A stretch of 8,901 bases of DNA from positions 1 through 8,901 of the forward strand of contig JAFVCR010000053.1 of the NCBI GenBank assembly GCA_017479035.1. The letters are read 5' to 3'. Shown here piece by piece: positions 1 to 8,116 of this stretch; within the stretch, counting starts at the first letter, position 1, and each line of letters starts with the position of its first letter. Made by a program: the position numbers and the translations under genes. The stretch comes from Kiritimatiellia bacterium (GTDB lineage: Bacteria > Verrucomicrobiota > Kiritimatiellia > RFP12 > UBA1067). The notes under the pieces are model-generated. The model did no database searches. It saw nothing but the letters and a program-made list of their open reading frames with translations, and was not told the origin of the DNA.

Positions 1-90
1 ACCGCCTCGAACTTCTCCACCGGGAGGGATCGACAACTCTCCAAACCCGTTGACGACGGCTCTCACCTCCGCAGCGCGGTTTTGCGGACG

Positions 91-121
91 AAAGGCGTGA
101 AACACAGTGTTTCACGCCTTT
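91..121. terminator. perfect 31-nt palindrome, probable terminator of an upstream gene or an operator
   Basis: The arms AAAGGCGTGAAACAC (91-105) and GTGTTTCACGCCTTT (107-121) are exact reverse complements around a single central A, giving a very stable hairpin. Reading rightwards the stem ends in TTT and is followed by GCTTTGCT, so the U-tract is weak. It could be an inefficient intrinsic terminator for a gene left of the window. It also contains GTGAAA and TTTCAC, which resemble half-sites of the known Rex operator, but these are 7 bp apart instead of about 2, so it is not a canonical Rex site. The structure itself is certain; its role is not. Confidence 0.5.
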
Positions 122-147
122 GCTTTGCTGGTCGCGATCCGCTTGTA

Positions 148-166
148 TGCAATAACGTTTGCAATA
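148..166. promoter_or_regulatory. dyad and direct repeat overlapping the rex -35 box, candidate operator
   Basis: TGCAA (148-152) and TTGCA (159-163) form an inverted repeat with a 6-bp spacer. The same stretch holds TGCAATA twice in direct orientation (148-154 and 160-166, 12 bp start to start). The right half overlaps the predicted -35 hexamer at 159-164, where a repressor would compete with RNA polymerase. Rex proteins commonly autoregulate, but this does not match the published Rex consensus, so the regulator is unknown. Confidence 0.3.
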
Positions 167-187
167 CGGCGGGATTTCTGATATAAT
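159..187 (+). promoter_or_regulatory. sigma70-type promoter of rex-acr3
   Basis: The -35 element TTGCAA (159-164) and the perfect -10 element TATAAT (182-187) are separated by the optimal 17 bp. The expected transcription start is about 7 nt beyond the -10, near 194, while the rex ATG is at 197. The mRNA would therefore have essentially no 5' leader, consistent with the absence of a Shine-Dalgarno sequence before that ATG. The promoter call rests on sequence match only. Confidence 0.75.
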
Positions 188-196
188 CCGTCCAGA

Positions 197-838
197 ATGA
201 CTACTCTTCCACTTCCTACAGTCCGGCGATACCCGATATATCTGAAGATGCTCGAGACATCCGACGTGTTCGGCTCGTGCGACTCCATATCCGGCGCAAC
301 GCTCGCGGGCGCACTCGGGCTGGAGGAAATTCTCGTGCGCAAGGATCTCGCGCTGCTCGGCGTGCCGGGGCGTCCGCGCATCGGCTATCCCAAAGACGCA
401 ATCGTCCGTGCGCTTCGCAACCGCCTTGGATGGGACAATTCGACCGATGCGGCACTTGTAGGCACGGGTTCGCTCGGACGCGCACTCCTCGGCTACAAGG
501 GCTTCCGCGAACAGAATCTTTCGATTGCGGTGGCTTTCGACTCCAGCCCCGCGAACATCGGGATGCGCATCGGCAGGATCTCCATCCAGAGCGCGGACAA
601 GATAACGAAAATCGTCTCCCGCCTCAAACTGCGCATGGGCATACTGACCGTGCCGGACGAGGCCGCGCAGGATTGCGCAGACAAACTGGTTGCCGGAGGC
701 GTGAAGGGCATCTGGAATTTCACTTCCGCGCATCTCGCAGTGCCGGACGGCGTTCTTGTGCAGAATGTCGATCTCGCCTCGTCGCTGGCCGTTCTCTCGC
801 ACGCGCTCCGCAACATGATGGAAGGAGCGGAACAATGA
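197..838 (+). CDS. rex: redox-sensing transcriptional repressor Rex
   Basis: This 213-residue protein, the usual Rex length, is a cytosolic DNA-binding sensor of the NADH/NAD+ ratio. NAD+ favours operator binding and NADH releases it, typically derepressing anaerobic respiration or fermentation genes. Residues 1-75 are the winged-helix domain, with the family's opening P.PTVRRYPIYL pattern and the recognition-helix VRKDL at 47-51. The Rossmann domain follows, with the nucleotide-binding loop GTGSLG at 89-94, FD at 114-115, ITVPDEAAQ-like residues at 149-158 and NF at 174-175. VDLASSLAVL near 191-200 is the C-terminal dimer helix. The ATG at 197 places the conserved N-terminus correctly but lacks a ribosome binding site and sits 9 nt after the -10 box, so leaderless translation is likely. 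The TGA overlaps the downstream acr3 ATG. Confidence 0.95.
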   Translation: MTTLPLPTVRRYPIYLKMLETSDVFGSCDSISGATLAGALGLEEILVRKDLALLGVPGRPRIGYPKDAIVRALRNRLGWDNSTDAALVGTGSLGRALLGYKGFREQNLSIAVAFDSSPANIGMRIGRISIQSADKITKIVSRLKLRMGILTVPDEAAQDCADKLVAGGVKGIWNFTSAHLAVPDGVLVQNVDLASSLAVLSHALRNMMEGAEQ

Positions 839-1860
839 AACGCCAAAGCGCAATATCGTTCTTCGATCGCTATTTGAGCGTATGGGTGGCTCTGTGCATG
901 GCATTGGGCGCGGCCGCTGGGAAATTCCTCCCGTCAGTCCCCGCCGCACTAGGCCGCCTCGAAATCGCGCACGTCTCTCTGCCGGTAGCCGTGCTGATAT
1001 GGCTGATGATATTTCCGATGATGCTCAAGGTGGATTTCGCAAGCATCAGAAACGTCGGGCGCGAGCCGCGAGGCCTTTTCGTGACATGGGCGGTGAACTG
1101 GCTCATCAAGCCGTTCACGATGTTCGCATTCGCGTGGGTGTTTTTCCGCGTGGCCTTCCGCGCCTGGATTCCGTCCGGTCTTGCGGGCGACTATCTGGCG
1201 GGGGCGGTGCTGCTGGGCGCGGCTCCGTGCACGGCGATGGTGTTTGTATGGTCGCAGTTGACCCGCGGAGACGCCGCCTATACCGTGGTGCAGGTTGCGA
1301 CGAACGACCTCATAATCCTTGCAGCGTTCGCGCCGATTGTGAAATTCCTGCTTGGCGTGGGCGGCGTCGAAGTGCCGTGGGGGACGCTTCTTGCATCGGT
1401 GGCGTTGTTCGTCGTGGTGCCGCTCGCGCTCGGAGTATTCGTGCGCCGGGCGGTCGTGCGGCGGCGCGGCGAAGAGTTTTTCCGCGAACGTTTCCTGCCG
1501 AAGTTCTCTCCGCTGACGATGGGCGGACTATTGGCGACGCTCGTCTTGATTTTTGCGTTCCAGGGGAGCGTCATCTTCGAGAATCCTCTTCATATCGCGC
1601 TTATCGCCGTGCCGCTGGTGCTGCAGACGTTCTTCATATTTTTCCTTACGCGCTTCGTCTGCCGCCGTCTCGGGCTGCCGCATGCCGTGACCGCGCCGGC
1701 AGCGATGATCGGTGCGTCGAATTTCTTCGAGCTGTCCGTGGCAGTGGCGGTGTCGCTCTTCGGCGCGACTTCTCCCGTTGCGCTTGCCACGGTCGTGGGC
1801 GTTCTCGTGGAAGTCCCCGTGATGCTGACGCTCGTCGCCATAATGAACCGCGACTCCTAG
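835..1860 (+). CDS. acr3: ACR3 family arsenite efflux permease
   Basis: This 341-residue inner-membrane protein of about ten transmembrane segments belongs to the ACR3 branch of the bile/arsenite/riboflavin transporter superfamily, which exports As(III) using the proton motive force. The ACR3 signature GAAPCTAMVFVWS spans residues 128-140, with Cys132 at the position of the essential thiolate cysteine. GASNFFELSVAVAV at 293-306 carries Glu299, matching the conserved glutamate in the penultimate helices. The start at 835 is fixed by a strong GAAGGAG at 821-827 and by an ATGA overlap with the rex stop, implying coupled translation. No arsR, arsC or other ars gene is visible, so control by the upstream Rex or by the shared promoter is inferred. 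The gene converges with the next one, leaving only 2 bp and no terminator between stops. Confidence 0.93.
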   Translation: MKRQSAISFFDRYLSVWVALCMALGAAAGKFLPSVPAALGRLEIAHVSLPVAVLIWLMIFPMMLKVDFASIRNVGREPRGLFVTWAVNWLIKPFTMFAFAWVFFRVAFRAWIPSGLAGDYLAGAVLLGAAPCTAMVFVWSQLTRGDAAYTVVQVATNDLIILAAFAPIVKFLLGVGGVEVPWGTLLASVALFVVVPLALGVFVRRAVVRRRGEEFFRERFLPKFSPLTMGGLLATLVLIFAFQGSVIFENPLHIALIAVPLVLQTFFIFFLTRFVCRRLGLPHAVTAPAAMIGASNFFELSVAVAVSLFGATSPVALATVVGVLVEVPVMLTLVAIMNRDS

Positions 1861-1862
1861 GT

Positions 1863-2981
1863 TCAGAAATCGACGAGGGAGATTTCGCAGGCGGGGTCGC
1901 CGACAAGTTTGAATGCGGAGGGGTCGAACGAGGTCCATTGTCCCTTCGCCGCCGAAAACTCCAGACTTTCACGCCCCCTGACTTCATGGAATACGATTTC
2001 CACATCGTAATCTCCGGCGGAGGGAAATGTTATCGTCTTTATATCCTTCTTGCCATCTGTAAGGGTTTGATCCCATGCGGCGGAAAAGTCTTTCCGCGTG
2101 ATTCTGATCCGGGCATAGTCATCGACACCTACTGAAAAAGTCCAGACTCCGGCGGAGGGTATGCGGATTTTTGCCGTGGCGCGTGCGCCGAAGTAATCGC
2201 CGCCCCCGCCAGGGAAGTCTGAGTGGCGACCAGGGAAGTTATATGCGCTGCCTCCAAGAGCGATAACTGGATATTTCTTCACTGCGCCCGGTAATGGTTT
2301 CGCCGCGTGCGCCGTCTTCGCCTCCGCTTCGTCCAGAGAGCGGACGTTGTCCACACGGACGACGCTCCACGAACCTTGCTTTTTCGGCTTTCGAGGCAAC
2401 GGCGAGGTCTGCGGACGCATCGTGATTTCGCAGTCCGGTGCGCCTATGGGCAGGAATGCTTCCATATCGTATGTAGCCCATTGGCCTTTTGCCGCAAAAA
2501 CCATTAGACACGCCGGCCCGCCCAGATTGTAGTAGAGGATTCCGGCATCGTAATCGCCTGCTGCGGGGATTGAAACCGTGAACAATTTCATCCCTCTCGT
2601 CGCTCCGGGACTTGCGAAGGTTTCCGAGAATTTCCCGCGCCGCAGTCCCATCTTGAAACCGTCGTCGCTATTGATTGCAAACGTCCATGTTCCCGCAGAC
2701 GGAAATCGCATCGTCCCGCGCGCCCGCAATGCAAAATGCATGTGTCCAGAGACATCCTTCCCCGGAAACGGGATGTCGTTGTGGTCGCTCCAATTTAAAA
2801 ATGCAATGATAGAGCAGTCCTCTACATATAGAGGATTGCGTTTCAAGGCCGCTGCGGCATCCTCAAGAGATCTCAACTGCGTCATGCTGTCGGCAATGCC
2901 TACGCGCCATCCCTTTACAAGCGGTGCCGCAAAGGCACACCACGCCATAGCCGCAGTTGCTGCAAAAACAAATAGTCGCAT
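1863..2981 (-). CDS. exported protein with two PA14-like domains, unknown function
   Basis: This 372-residue protein begins with a signal peptide (about 1-19, hydrophobic core then CAFAA) and is then almost entirely an internal duplication, roughly 24-189 and 203-372. Each half has an IPSAG.WTF-type strand, a following DD motif (SDDG at 105-108, VDD at 286-288), an IPAAGDYD/FPSAGDYD strand (138-145, 319-326) and a closing AKGQW plus a C-E-I segment. This pattern resembles PA14-like beta-sandwich domains, which bind carbohydrate or act as adhesion modules, but no function is demonstrated. The ATG at 2981 is chosen over a longer in-frame extension to 3176 because GAGGAG lies 8 nt upstream and the signal peptide starts there. 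Its start overlaps the preceding gene's stop by one base (TGATG). It is probably periplasmic or surface-located. Confidence 0.8.
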   Translation of the reverse strand: MRLFVFAATAAMAWCAFAAPLVKGWRVGIADSMTQLRSLEDAAAALKRNPLYVEDCSIIAFLNWSDHNDIPFPGKDVSGHMHFALRARGTMRFPSAGTWTFAINSDDGFKMGLRRGKFSETFASPGATRGMKLFTVSIPAAGDYDAGILYYNLGGPACLMVFAAKGQWATYDMEAFLPIGAPDCEITMRPQTSPLPRKPKKQGSWSVVRVDNVRSLDEAEAKTAHAAKPLPGAVKKYPVIALGGSAYNFPGRHSDFPGGGGDYFGARATAKIRIPSAGVWTFSVGVDDYARIRITRKDFSAAWDQTLTDGKKDIKTITFPSAGDYDVEIVFHEVRGRESLEFSAAKGQWTSFDPSAFKLVGDPACEISLVDF

Positions 2982-4141
2982 CAAAATGTCTCCTCTTTCG
3001 GGAAGTCGAGTCTCCATGCACCGGCGGGGATCGCCTCTCCCGCCTTTATTATGGTAATAACAGCACTCTTCCCTTCCACAACGCAATCGCAGTGCGCATG
3101 TTTGCAGACAATCGCAAGGATTTCCCAAAGAGAACAGTTGCCTACAGAGATCCTCGGCACCGTCACCGCACCGCAATCTTTTGCGGCAAACCGTATCCGC
3201 CGCTCGGCCGGCGGCAGGGCAGGAGCCTCAAAGAATCCTGCTGCGACATTGAGCCGCTCCGCCACATCTGCAATAGTGTCCGGGGAATTGAACGAAATGG
3301 CTTCCAGCCGGATCGCTTTAAGTCTGGACTCAAGCCCGTTTCGCGCCGCCCTGCGGCTTATTCCGGCAAGCCCTTGCCGCGCTCTTTGTCCGGCGATGTC
3401 CTTTTCTTTGTCCGGAAGGCGCTTGTTGACGATAGCCGCCAGATAGTTCCCCGCCGCGTATTCCCGGAATGCCCCTTCGGCGGTGCGTTCGAGCGGCTCG
3501 TAGTTCCACCAGAAATCGGCATTGTCGTTTTTCATGCCGCAAACCATCGTCAGGATAGTACGTGCATCCGACACATTTCCCGACGCGGCAATCAGTTCCC
3601 CGAACCTGCGCCACGATTCCGTATCGTCGGGATTTGCCTTGAGTCGCGCCGCAAGATCCTGGATTCTTTTCCCCGCTTCCAGCCGTGTGCAAACCTCCTT
3701 GCGAAGCCCGGAAAGACGCGAATCGGCTTGTGCCGCCGCAATGGGCACCGCTTTCAGCAAGTCCTGCATGTATTCAACTGAATGCGGAACTCCATGAGAA
3801 TACAATATATCTTCCAGCGCATCTGCCGCCTTGCCGTACGCCTTGCCGCGCACATAACACGCAACTGCACCTTTCCGGAAGAAAAACGGTTCGCTGGCGG
3901 AGTTGGACTTCCGGGCAAACTCCATTGCCTTGTCTCCGACCGCTTCCGCCGTCATCTTCCGCGCTTTGAGCCGTGCCATGAACGGAGCCATCTTCTCTTT
4001 CACGGCATCCCGTCCGCCAGGGTCGCTGTCGTCCCGGCTATACCGCAATGACATTTGGGCTTTCAGAAATTCCGTCGCGGTGATGGCAAAGGCACACCAC
4101 GCCGCCAGCAGCAACATAGCCGTCAAGACGATTTTCTTCAT
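2981..4141 (-). CDS. exported TPR-like protein with possible STN-like C-terminal domain, unknown function
   Basis: This 386-residue protein has a clear signal peptide (1-19, MKKIVL then a hydrophobic core ending WCAFA). Helical, TPR-like repeats follow, best seen near 96-130 and 160-200 (NPDDTESWRRFGELIAASGN pattern). Residues about 271-366 have the rhythm of a secretin/TonB short N-terminal (STN) type domain: L..I.L..ISF...TI.DVAERLN, then VPRISV.NCSLWEILAIVC, then a CVVEG..AVITI strand. That resemblance is my inference from pattern, not a firm domain call. The ATG is preceded by GGGAG with 6-nt spacing. The gene's stop TGA shares a base with the start of the PA14-like gene, so the two products are probably made together and may interact outside the cytoplasm. 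The start lies only 15 nt after an intrinsic terminator. Confidence 0.75.
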   Translation of the reverse strand: MKKIVLTAMLLLAAWCAFAITATEFLKAQMSLRYSRDDSDPGGRDAVKEKMAPFMARLKARKMTAEAVGDKAMEFARKSNSASEPFFFRKGAVACYVRGKAYGKAADALEDILYSHGVPHSVEYMQDLLKAVPIAAAQADSRLSGLRKEVCTRLEAGKRIQDLAARLKANPDDTESWRRFGELIAASGNVSDARTILTMVCGMKNDNADFWWNYEPLERTAEGAFREYAAGNYLAAIVNKRLPDKEKDIAGQRARQGLAGISRRAARNGLESRLKAIRLEAISFNSPDTIADVAERLNVAAGFFEAPALPPAERRIRFAAKDCGAVTVPRISVGNCSLWEILAIVCKHAHCDCVVEGKSAVITIIKAGEAIPAGAWRLDFPKEETF

Positions 4142-4156
4142 TTCACTCTCCCGGAC

Positions 4157-4198
4157 AAAAAAGCACGCCGGAGAATGTCAAAGACACCCTCCGGCACG
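4157..4198 (-). terminator. strong intrinsic terminator of the V-type ATPase operon
   Basis: On the - strand a GCCGGAG/CTCCGGC stem (4189-4195 with 4167-4173) is extended outward by two G-U wobbles and a C-G pair. Inside it continues, after a 2x2 internal loop, with TGTC/GACA around a 3-nt loop. It is followed by GTGC and six T residues (complement of 4157-4162). This is a textbook Rho-independent terminator for transcription coming from the 75-residue gene and the ATPase genes. It ends only 15 nt before the next start codon at 4141. Confidence 0.85.
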
Positions 4199-4312
4199 AT
4201 TTATCTATGAAACGGCAAATCATCCGCCCGGCAGTCACGCCGACGGGCAAACGATTACCCCCCCCCATTAGACTTGGCTAACATGTATATGCGCCTCGTA
4301 AGCGAACGCTCT
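4199..4312. other. short intergenic region with a nine-C run
   Basis: No gene is supported here. The stretch holds nine consecutive C residues (4258-4266) and a modest GCCC/GGGC hairpin around 4225-4250. A poor -10-like TAGATA reads on the - strand at 4202-4207 but has no matching -35 element. A promoter for the exported-protein genes would be expected here or inside the terminator stem, but none is convincing. Confidence 0.4.
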
Positions 4313-4540
4313 CTACAGGAGTTGAGCCTGACCCCACGACGAGGAGAGGAAGATGACGGTTCCGCCCAAAAGGGCGATTGCAAGCAACGCTGCGACAAGC
4401 CCCGCTATGGCGAATGCGGAACTGCCGCCGTCACCTGCAGGCGCGGGCGGCGGGATGTCGAGTTTGAGACGGTCGTTGATGATTGCGCCGCCCGCAGGTG
4501 CGGGTGCGGCGGCGGGTGTGGAGGGTTTCTTGATTTTCAT
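4313..4540 (-). CDS. small single-pass membrane protein following atpB, unknown function
   Basis: This 75-residue peptide has a basic start (MKIKK) and a Pro/Ala-rich, probably disordered segment with IPPPAPA at about 29-35. A Gly/Ser linker leads to one strong hydrophobic segment at about 42-66 and a short polar tail. The topology fits a small membrane-anchored protein, orientation uncertain. It lies 34 bp after atpB on the same strand, with AAAGGA a few bases before its ATG, and the operon terminator follows it, so it is co-transcribed with the ATPase genes. It is too short and has too few membrane segments to be a normal V-type subunit K (c-ring) or I. I do not recognise the family. Being a real gene rests on the ribosome binding site, the coherent membrane segment and its position. 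Confidence 0.65.
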   Translation of the reverse strand: MKIKKPSTPAAAPAPAGGAIINDRLKLDIPPPAPAGDGGSSAFAIAGLVAALLAIALLGGTVIFLSSSWGQAQLL

Positions 4541-4574
4541 TGCAATTTTCCTTTACGGCTGGTGGCATGCCGGT

Positions 4575-5868
4575 TCACGATTTCGGCCAGAATTTGTCGG
4601 ACAATTTCGAGGGGATGCCGGTTTCGGACTTGTCGAAGCAATCGGCGAGGATTTTCCAGCCGAGGTCGAGCGCGTCTTCGAGGGAGATGTTGACGGAGAG
4701 ATCCATCATGTTCTTCTCGAACGCCGTGCCGTAGCGGAGGAGTTTCTGGTCCCACGCGCTCATGCGGAAGCCCATAGACTGCTTCTCCACGGTCTCTTTG
4801 TAGGACGCGTAGAGTTTGATGAGCGCGTCCATGAGCGTGCGGTGGTCTTCGCGCGTATTTTTGTTCACCTGCTGCTTGAGGCGGGAGAGGGAGCCAAACG
4901 GCTCGATGCGCCCGTTGCGGAGGTAGAACTGGCCTTCGGTGATGTAGCCGGTGTTGTCCGGGACGGGGTGGGTTACGTCGTCGCCGGGCATGGTCGTGAC
5001 GGCGAGAATCGTAATCGAACCCGCGCCGTCGAAATCGACGGCCTTTTCGTAGCGCGAGGCAAGCTGCGAGTAGAGGTCGCCCGGATAGCCGCGGTTGGAA
5101 GGAATCTGCTCCATCGTGATGGCGATTTCCTTCATCGCGTCGGCGAACGATGTCATGTCCGTGAGGAGGACTAGCACGTCCTTGCCTTTTAGTGCAAACT
5201 GTTCGGCGACGGCAAGCGACACGTCCGGGACGAGCATGCACTCGACCGTGGGGTCTGCTGCGGTGTGGACGAACATGACCGTGCGCGAGAGTGCGCCGGA
5301 CTTGTCGAGCGTGTCGCGGAATTTGAGGTAGTCGTCATACTTCAAACCCATGCCGCCGAGGATGATCACGTCCGAAGAGGCCTGCATCGCGATACGGGCG
5401 AGAAGTTCGTTGTAAGGCTCGCCGGCGCGCGCGAAAATCGGCAGTTTTTGCGAAACGACCAGCGAGTTGAACAGGTCGATCATCGGGATGTTCGTGCGCA
5501 CCATGCGGTTGGGCATGATGCGTTTGGCGGGATTGACGGACGGCTGGCCGATCGGCACTTTCTGCGAATCTAGCGCGGGGCCGCCATCGCGCGGCTCGCC
5601 TGAGCCTGTGAACGCGCGGCCGAGCAGTTCTTCGCCGAAGGGGATTTTCATCGTTTCGCCGAGGAAGCGGACTTTTGCGGAGGTGTCCACGCCGCGCGCA
5701 CCTGCGAAAATCTGCACCGTCACGTTTGCGCCGTCGAGTTTGATGACCTGCGCGAGCGACGTCCCGGCGCGGCTTTCCACCTGCGCGATTTCGCCGTATT
5801 TCACGCCCTCGGCGCGGAGGGTAGCCACCGAGCCGGAGAGAGCGTCGATCTTGTGATAGACTTTGGAA

Positions 5869-5876
<8 letters not shown>
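4575..5876 (-). CDS. atpB: V-type ATP synthase/ATPase subunit B (non-catalytic)
   Basis: This 433-residue protein is the regulatory subunit that alternates with A in the A3B3 head of the rotary ATPase on the cytoplasmic face. It has the beta-barrel N-terminus, RTNIPMIDLFNSLVVSQKLPIFA at about 127-149 followed by GEPYNEL, the conserved TDMTSFADAMKEI (239-251), and PSNRGYPGDLYSQLASRYEKA at 259-279, all hallmark B motifs. It has no Walker A P-loop, as expected. I choose a GTG start at 5876 because GAGGAGG lies 6 nt upstream and the protein then opens with the family's short KVYHKID-type N-terminus. The frame remains open upstream, but that extension is low-complexity and overlaps atpA out of frame. 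The start overlaps the end of atpA by 8 bases, implying coupled translation. No subunit D gene follows. Confidence 0.95.
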
Positions 5877-7617
<1,741 letters not shown>

Positions 7618-7623
7618 AGCCAA

Positions 7624-7630
7624 TCCCTTT
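7624..7630 (-). promoter_or_regulatory. ribosome binding site deciding the atpA start
   Basis: The - strand reads AAAGGGA, spaced 6 nt from ATG at 7617. The alternative TTG at 7623 would abut this motif and have no usable spacing, so ATG is favoured. Confidence 0.7.
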
Positions 7631-8106
7631 TACAAATCGATTTTTCCTGCGGCGGTTATCGCATCGAAAACCTTGCCGCCTTCCTGCGCCGAAATCTTTG
7701 CGCGTTTGCGGGCGATGCCTAGGCGTACCGAATACGCGAATAGAGCCTCCACGCCGAGCGGCGAGGCCGCCGGAACGAGGTCTTCTACCGCATCCCACAA
7801 CACGCGATCGACAGCAGCCTCGCGTTTTGCCGTATCGCGTTCAGCCATCGCCGCCGCCGCACGGTTGCGCCAATAGAGCGAGCACCCCTCTGCGGCGCGT
7901 TTCCATTTTGCGGCATCTTTGCCTTGTGCCTTGGCGCGTTCCTCGCAAATTGCGTTGCGTATTTGCGTTTCGAGATCGAGCCACTTTGCCGCGACCTTGG
8001 AGAAATCCACTCCATTGCAAAGGCTGCCGAACGCCGCATCGTCCATCGCACCCGCGCCATCGAACGCAAGCGGCGGCAAGGACGAAACAATGTAATCGAC
8101 CGTCAT
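7630..8106 (-). CDS. DUF2764 family protein of the V-type ATPase operon
   Basis: This 158-residue soluble protein has the DUF2764 outline: an N-terminal YIVSSLPPLAFD segment, a WKRAAEGCSLYWRNRAAAAMAERDTAK-like central region with the W..R pattern, and a C-terminal PLGVEALFAYSVRLGIARKRAKISAQEGGKVFD helix region (116-148). In Chlamydiae, Bacteroidetes and Spirochaetes a gene of this family sits between atpE and atpA, where other bacteria carry subunit C. A peripheral or central stalk adaptor role is therefore inferred from position and not proven. The ATG at 8106 is preceded by GAGGAA with about 6-nt spacing. An in-frame extension to 8160 would overlap atpE and lacks such a site. It lies 10 bp after atpE and 12 bp before atpA. 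Confidence 0.82.
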   Translation of the reverse strand: MTVDYIVSSLPPLAFDGAGAMDDAAFGSLCNGVDFSKVAAKWLDLETQIRNAICEERAKAQGKDAAKWKRAAEGCSLYWRNRAAAAMAERDTAKREAAVDRVLWDAVEDLVPAASPLGVEALFAYSVRLGIARKRAKISAQEGGKVFDAITAAGKIDL

Positions 8107-8116
8107 CGCGGCTTCC

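Noticed and set aside
91..121. Canonical Rex operator
   Set aside because: The GTGAAA/TTTCAC halves are 7 bp apart rather than about 2, which puts them on different helix faces from the known site.
1..186. Possible end of an upstream + strand gene, or start of a divergent - strand gene leaving the left edge
   Set aside because: Two + frames are open from the edge (ending at 100 and 186) and one - frame runs off the edge, but none shows a recognisable motif. The longer + frame would cover the palindrome and the rex promoter.
277..834. Upstream in-frame extension of acr3 to 277
   Set aside because: It overlaps rex out of frame and reads as Arg-rich low-quality sequence. The ACR3 protein starts properly at 835 with a strong ribosome binding site.
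882..2135. Long + strand open frame of over 400 codons across acr3
   Set aside because: It is an Arg/Gly/Ala-rich shadow of acr3 caused by high G+C, with no recognisable domain, and it runs into the oppositely oriented PA14-like gene.
2957..3781. + strand open frame opposite the TPR-like gene
   Set aside because: It has no motif or signal, and the - strand frame has a signal peptide and coherent domains.
4199..4312. Riboswitch or small RNA in the intergenic region
   Set aside because: Only a modest hairpin is seen and no known aptamer core is recognisable by eye. A covariance-model search would be needed.
4313..4540. Subunit K (c-ring proteolipid) of the V-ATPase
   Set aside because: It has only one membrane segment, no paired helices and no membrane-embedded acidic residue.
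4353..5174. + strand open frame opposite atpB
   Set aside because: It is an antisense shadow of the conserved subunit B coding sequence, rich in Val/Glu/Arg, with no plausible start site.
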